Source of the DNA: Sphingobacterium sp. CZ-UAM
Lineage (GTDB): Bacteria > Bacteroidota > Bacteroidia > Sphingobacteriales > Sphingobacteriaceae
Length of the DNA stretch: 64,000 bases
NCBI RefSeq assembly: GCF_002000245.1
Contig: NZ_MTCM01000001.1
Span: 682,001-746,000, forward strand
Direction of reading: 5' to 3'
Positions 63,087-64,000 of the stretch are shown here, one piece after another. Position 1 is the stretch's first letter. Each line of letters begins with the position of its first letter. Under the pieces are notes generated by a model, which saw only the letters and a program-made list of their open reading frames with translations, did not search any database and had not been told where the DNA came from. The position numbers and the translations under genes are program-made.

Positions 63087-64000
63087 ATGCAGGGGAAAAA
63101 GATTGGTATAATAGGTAGCGGGAGCTGGGCGACGGCGATGATTAAGATGCTATGCGAAAATGACCAAGATAAACATATTTTTTGGTGGATTAGAAAAGAG
63201 GAAGATGCTGAATACATCCAAAAATTTAAACATAACCCGACCTATTTGAGCGGGGTCGCTGTTGATTTGAGTATTACCAGCATTGATACGAATGCCAAAA
63301 ATGTAGTTGCTAATTCGGATATTGTTATTTTAAATACGCCAGCAGCTTATTTGAAAGATGCACTGCGGGGTGTCACCCAGGAAGACTTCAAGGATAAAAT
63401 AGTTGTATCCGCTATCAAAGGGATTATTCCTAAGGACAACTTAATTATCGGGGAGTTTTTGGAGCAGTACTATGCTATCGATATGAAACAGATCTGTGTG
63501 ATTGGTGGTCCCTGTCACGCCGAAGAAGTAGCCTTGGGGAAGCTGTCGTACTTGACATTTGGTTGTAAAAATTTGGATAATGCGGCCTTGGTGGCTTCAT
63601 TTTTATCTTCCCGGGTTATTAAAACGATCCTTTCAGAAGATATCTTAGGAATTGAATTTGGAGCCGTATTAAAGAATATTTATGCATTGGCAGGGGGGAT
63701 ATGCCATGGATTAGGCTATGGCGACAACTTTCAGGCTGTATTGGTTTCCAACGCTATTCGGGAGATGCGTCGTTTTGTAGCTAAAGTAGATGGCGACACA
63801 TCCCGTGATGTCAATACTTCTGCTTACCTAGGCGATTTATTGGTTACGGCATACTCACAATTCAGTCGCAACAGAACATTTGGGAATATGATCGGAAAAG
63901 GGTATAGTGTGCAATCTGCTCAGCTCGAAATGAATATGGTCGCTGAAGGCTATTATGCGTCCGCCTGTATTCAGCAATATGCAGAAAAGTATGCTGTTGA
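63087..64000 (+). CDS. gpsA: NAD(P)-dependent glycerol-3-phosphate dehydrogenase (partial, C-terminus beyond the window)
   Basis: The reading frame is open from ATG 63087 to the right edge (304 codons), so only the last part is missing. The Rossmann motif KIGIIGSGSWATAM (GxGSWA at 10-15) is present, as are VVSAIKGIIP (about 110), CVIGGPCHAEEVA (about 140) with GGPCHA at the family's GPxxA position, the catalytic Lys region EFGAVLKNIYALAGG (about 195) and SRNRTFGNMIGKG (about 272). It makes glycerol-3-phosphate for phospholipid synthesis. Confidence 0.93.
   Translation, partial: MQGKKIGIIGSGSWATAMIKMLCENDQDKHIFWWIRKEEDAEYIQKFKHNPTYLSGVAVDLSITSIDTNAKNVVANSDIVILNTPAAYLKDALRGVTQEDFKDKIVVSAIKGIIPKDNLIIGEFLEQYYAIDMKQICVIGGPCHAEEVALGKLSYLTFGCKNLDNAALVASFLSSRVIKTILSEDILGIEFGAVLKNIYALAGGICHGLGYGDNFQAVLVSNAIREMRRFVAKVDGDTSRDVNTSAYLGDLLVTAYSQFSRNRTFGNMIGKGYSVQSAQLEMNMVAEGYYASACIQQYAEKYAV

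Overview
The window is a 64 kb chromosomal stretch from a member of the Bacteroidota, most likely a Sphingobacteriaceae bacterium close to Sphingobacterium. Support for this: TonB-dependent receptors with a carboxypeptidase-regulatory-like N-terminus, DUF4249, DUF5018 and HmuY lipoproteins, a monomeric NADP-dependent isocitrate dehydrogenase, and tRNA promoters matching the Bacteroidota pattern TTTG-N19-TAnnTTTG. I saw no insertion sequence, prophage, integrase, CRISPR array or plasmid gene. It reads as ordinary chromosome with a few accessory blocks.

Layout. 1-2870: minus-strand housekeeping genes (kdsB fragment, deoxynucleoside kinase, trpS, mazG). 3.0-7.6 kb: two small unknown genes, a secreted sulfatase and an ArsR/AHSA1/YdeI operon. 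7.6-12.7 kb: accessory region with a decayed coding stretch, an (alpha/alpha)6 glycoside-hydrolase-like protein, membrane proteins and an apparently frame-broken DKNYY-like gene. 12.8-25.5 kb: a heme acquisition island. 25.5-31.2 kb: the four-gene ligase-associated DNA repair operon. 31.4-38.1 kb: a multicomponent phosphorelay with two hybrid kinases, a CheR-type methyltransferase and two single-domain response regulators. 38.3-44.3 kb: two tRNA genes, YceI, an alkyltransferase-like protein, two aldo/keto reductases and other single genes. 44.5-54.7 kb: icd, a GH43 enzyme, secreted proteins, an esterase, a TonB receptor/DUF4249 pair and a polysaccharide deacetylase. 54.7-64 kb: TolC/HlyD-type efflux genes, a HhH protein, apt, ispE, an ATP-cone/restriction-endonuclease-like fusion, ychF, a Rieske protein and the start of gpsA.

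The most coherent system is the heme island. A TonB receptor and four HmuY-type lipoproteins would capture heme at the surface. HmuT, HmuU and HmuV would import it, and a heme oxygenase would release iron inside the cell. An AraC-type regulator closes the locus. Four copies of a 23-bp palindrome-like element (arms TTATTTA and TAAATAA, nine bases apart) lie just upstream of the receptor, the third HmuY gene, the heme oxygenase and the AraC gene. Each copy heads one transcription unit, so the element is a strong candidate for the iron-responsive (Fur-type) operator of the island.

Other items worth a second look are the ATP-cone/PD-(D/E)xK fusion, the alkyltransferase-like protein with Ala in place of the reactive Cys, the CheR phosphorelay without CheB, the split DKNYY-like gene, and an orphan terminator that may end a small RNA.
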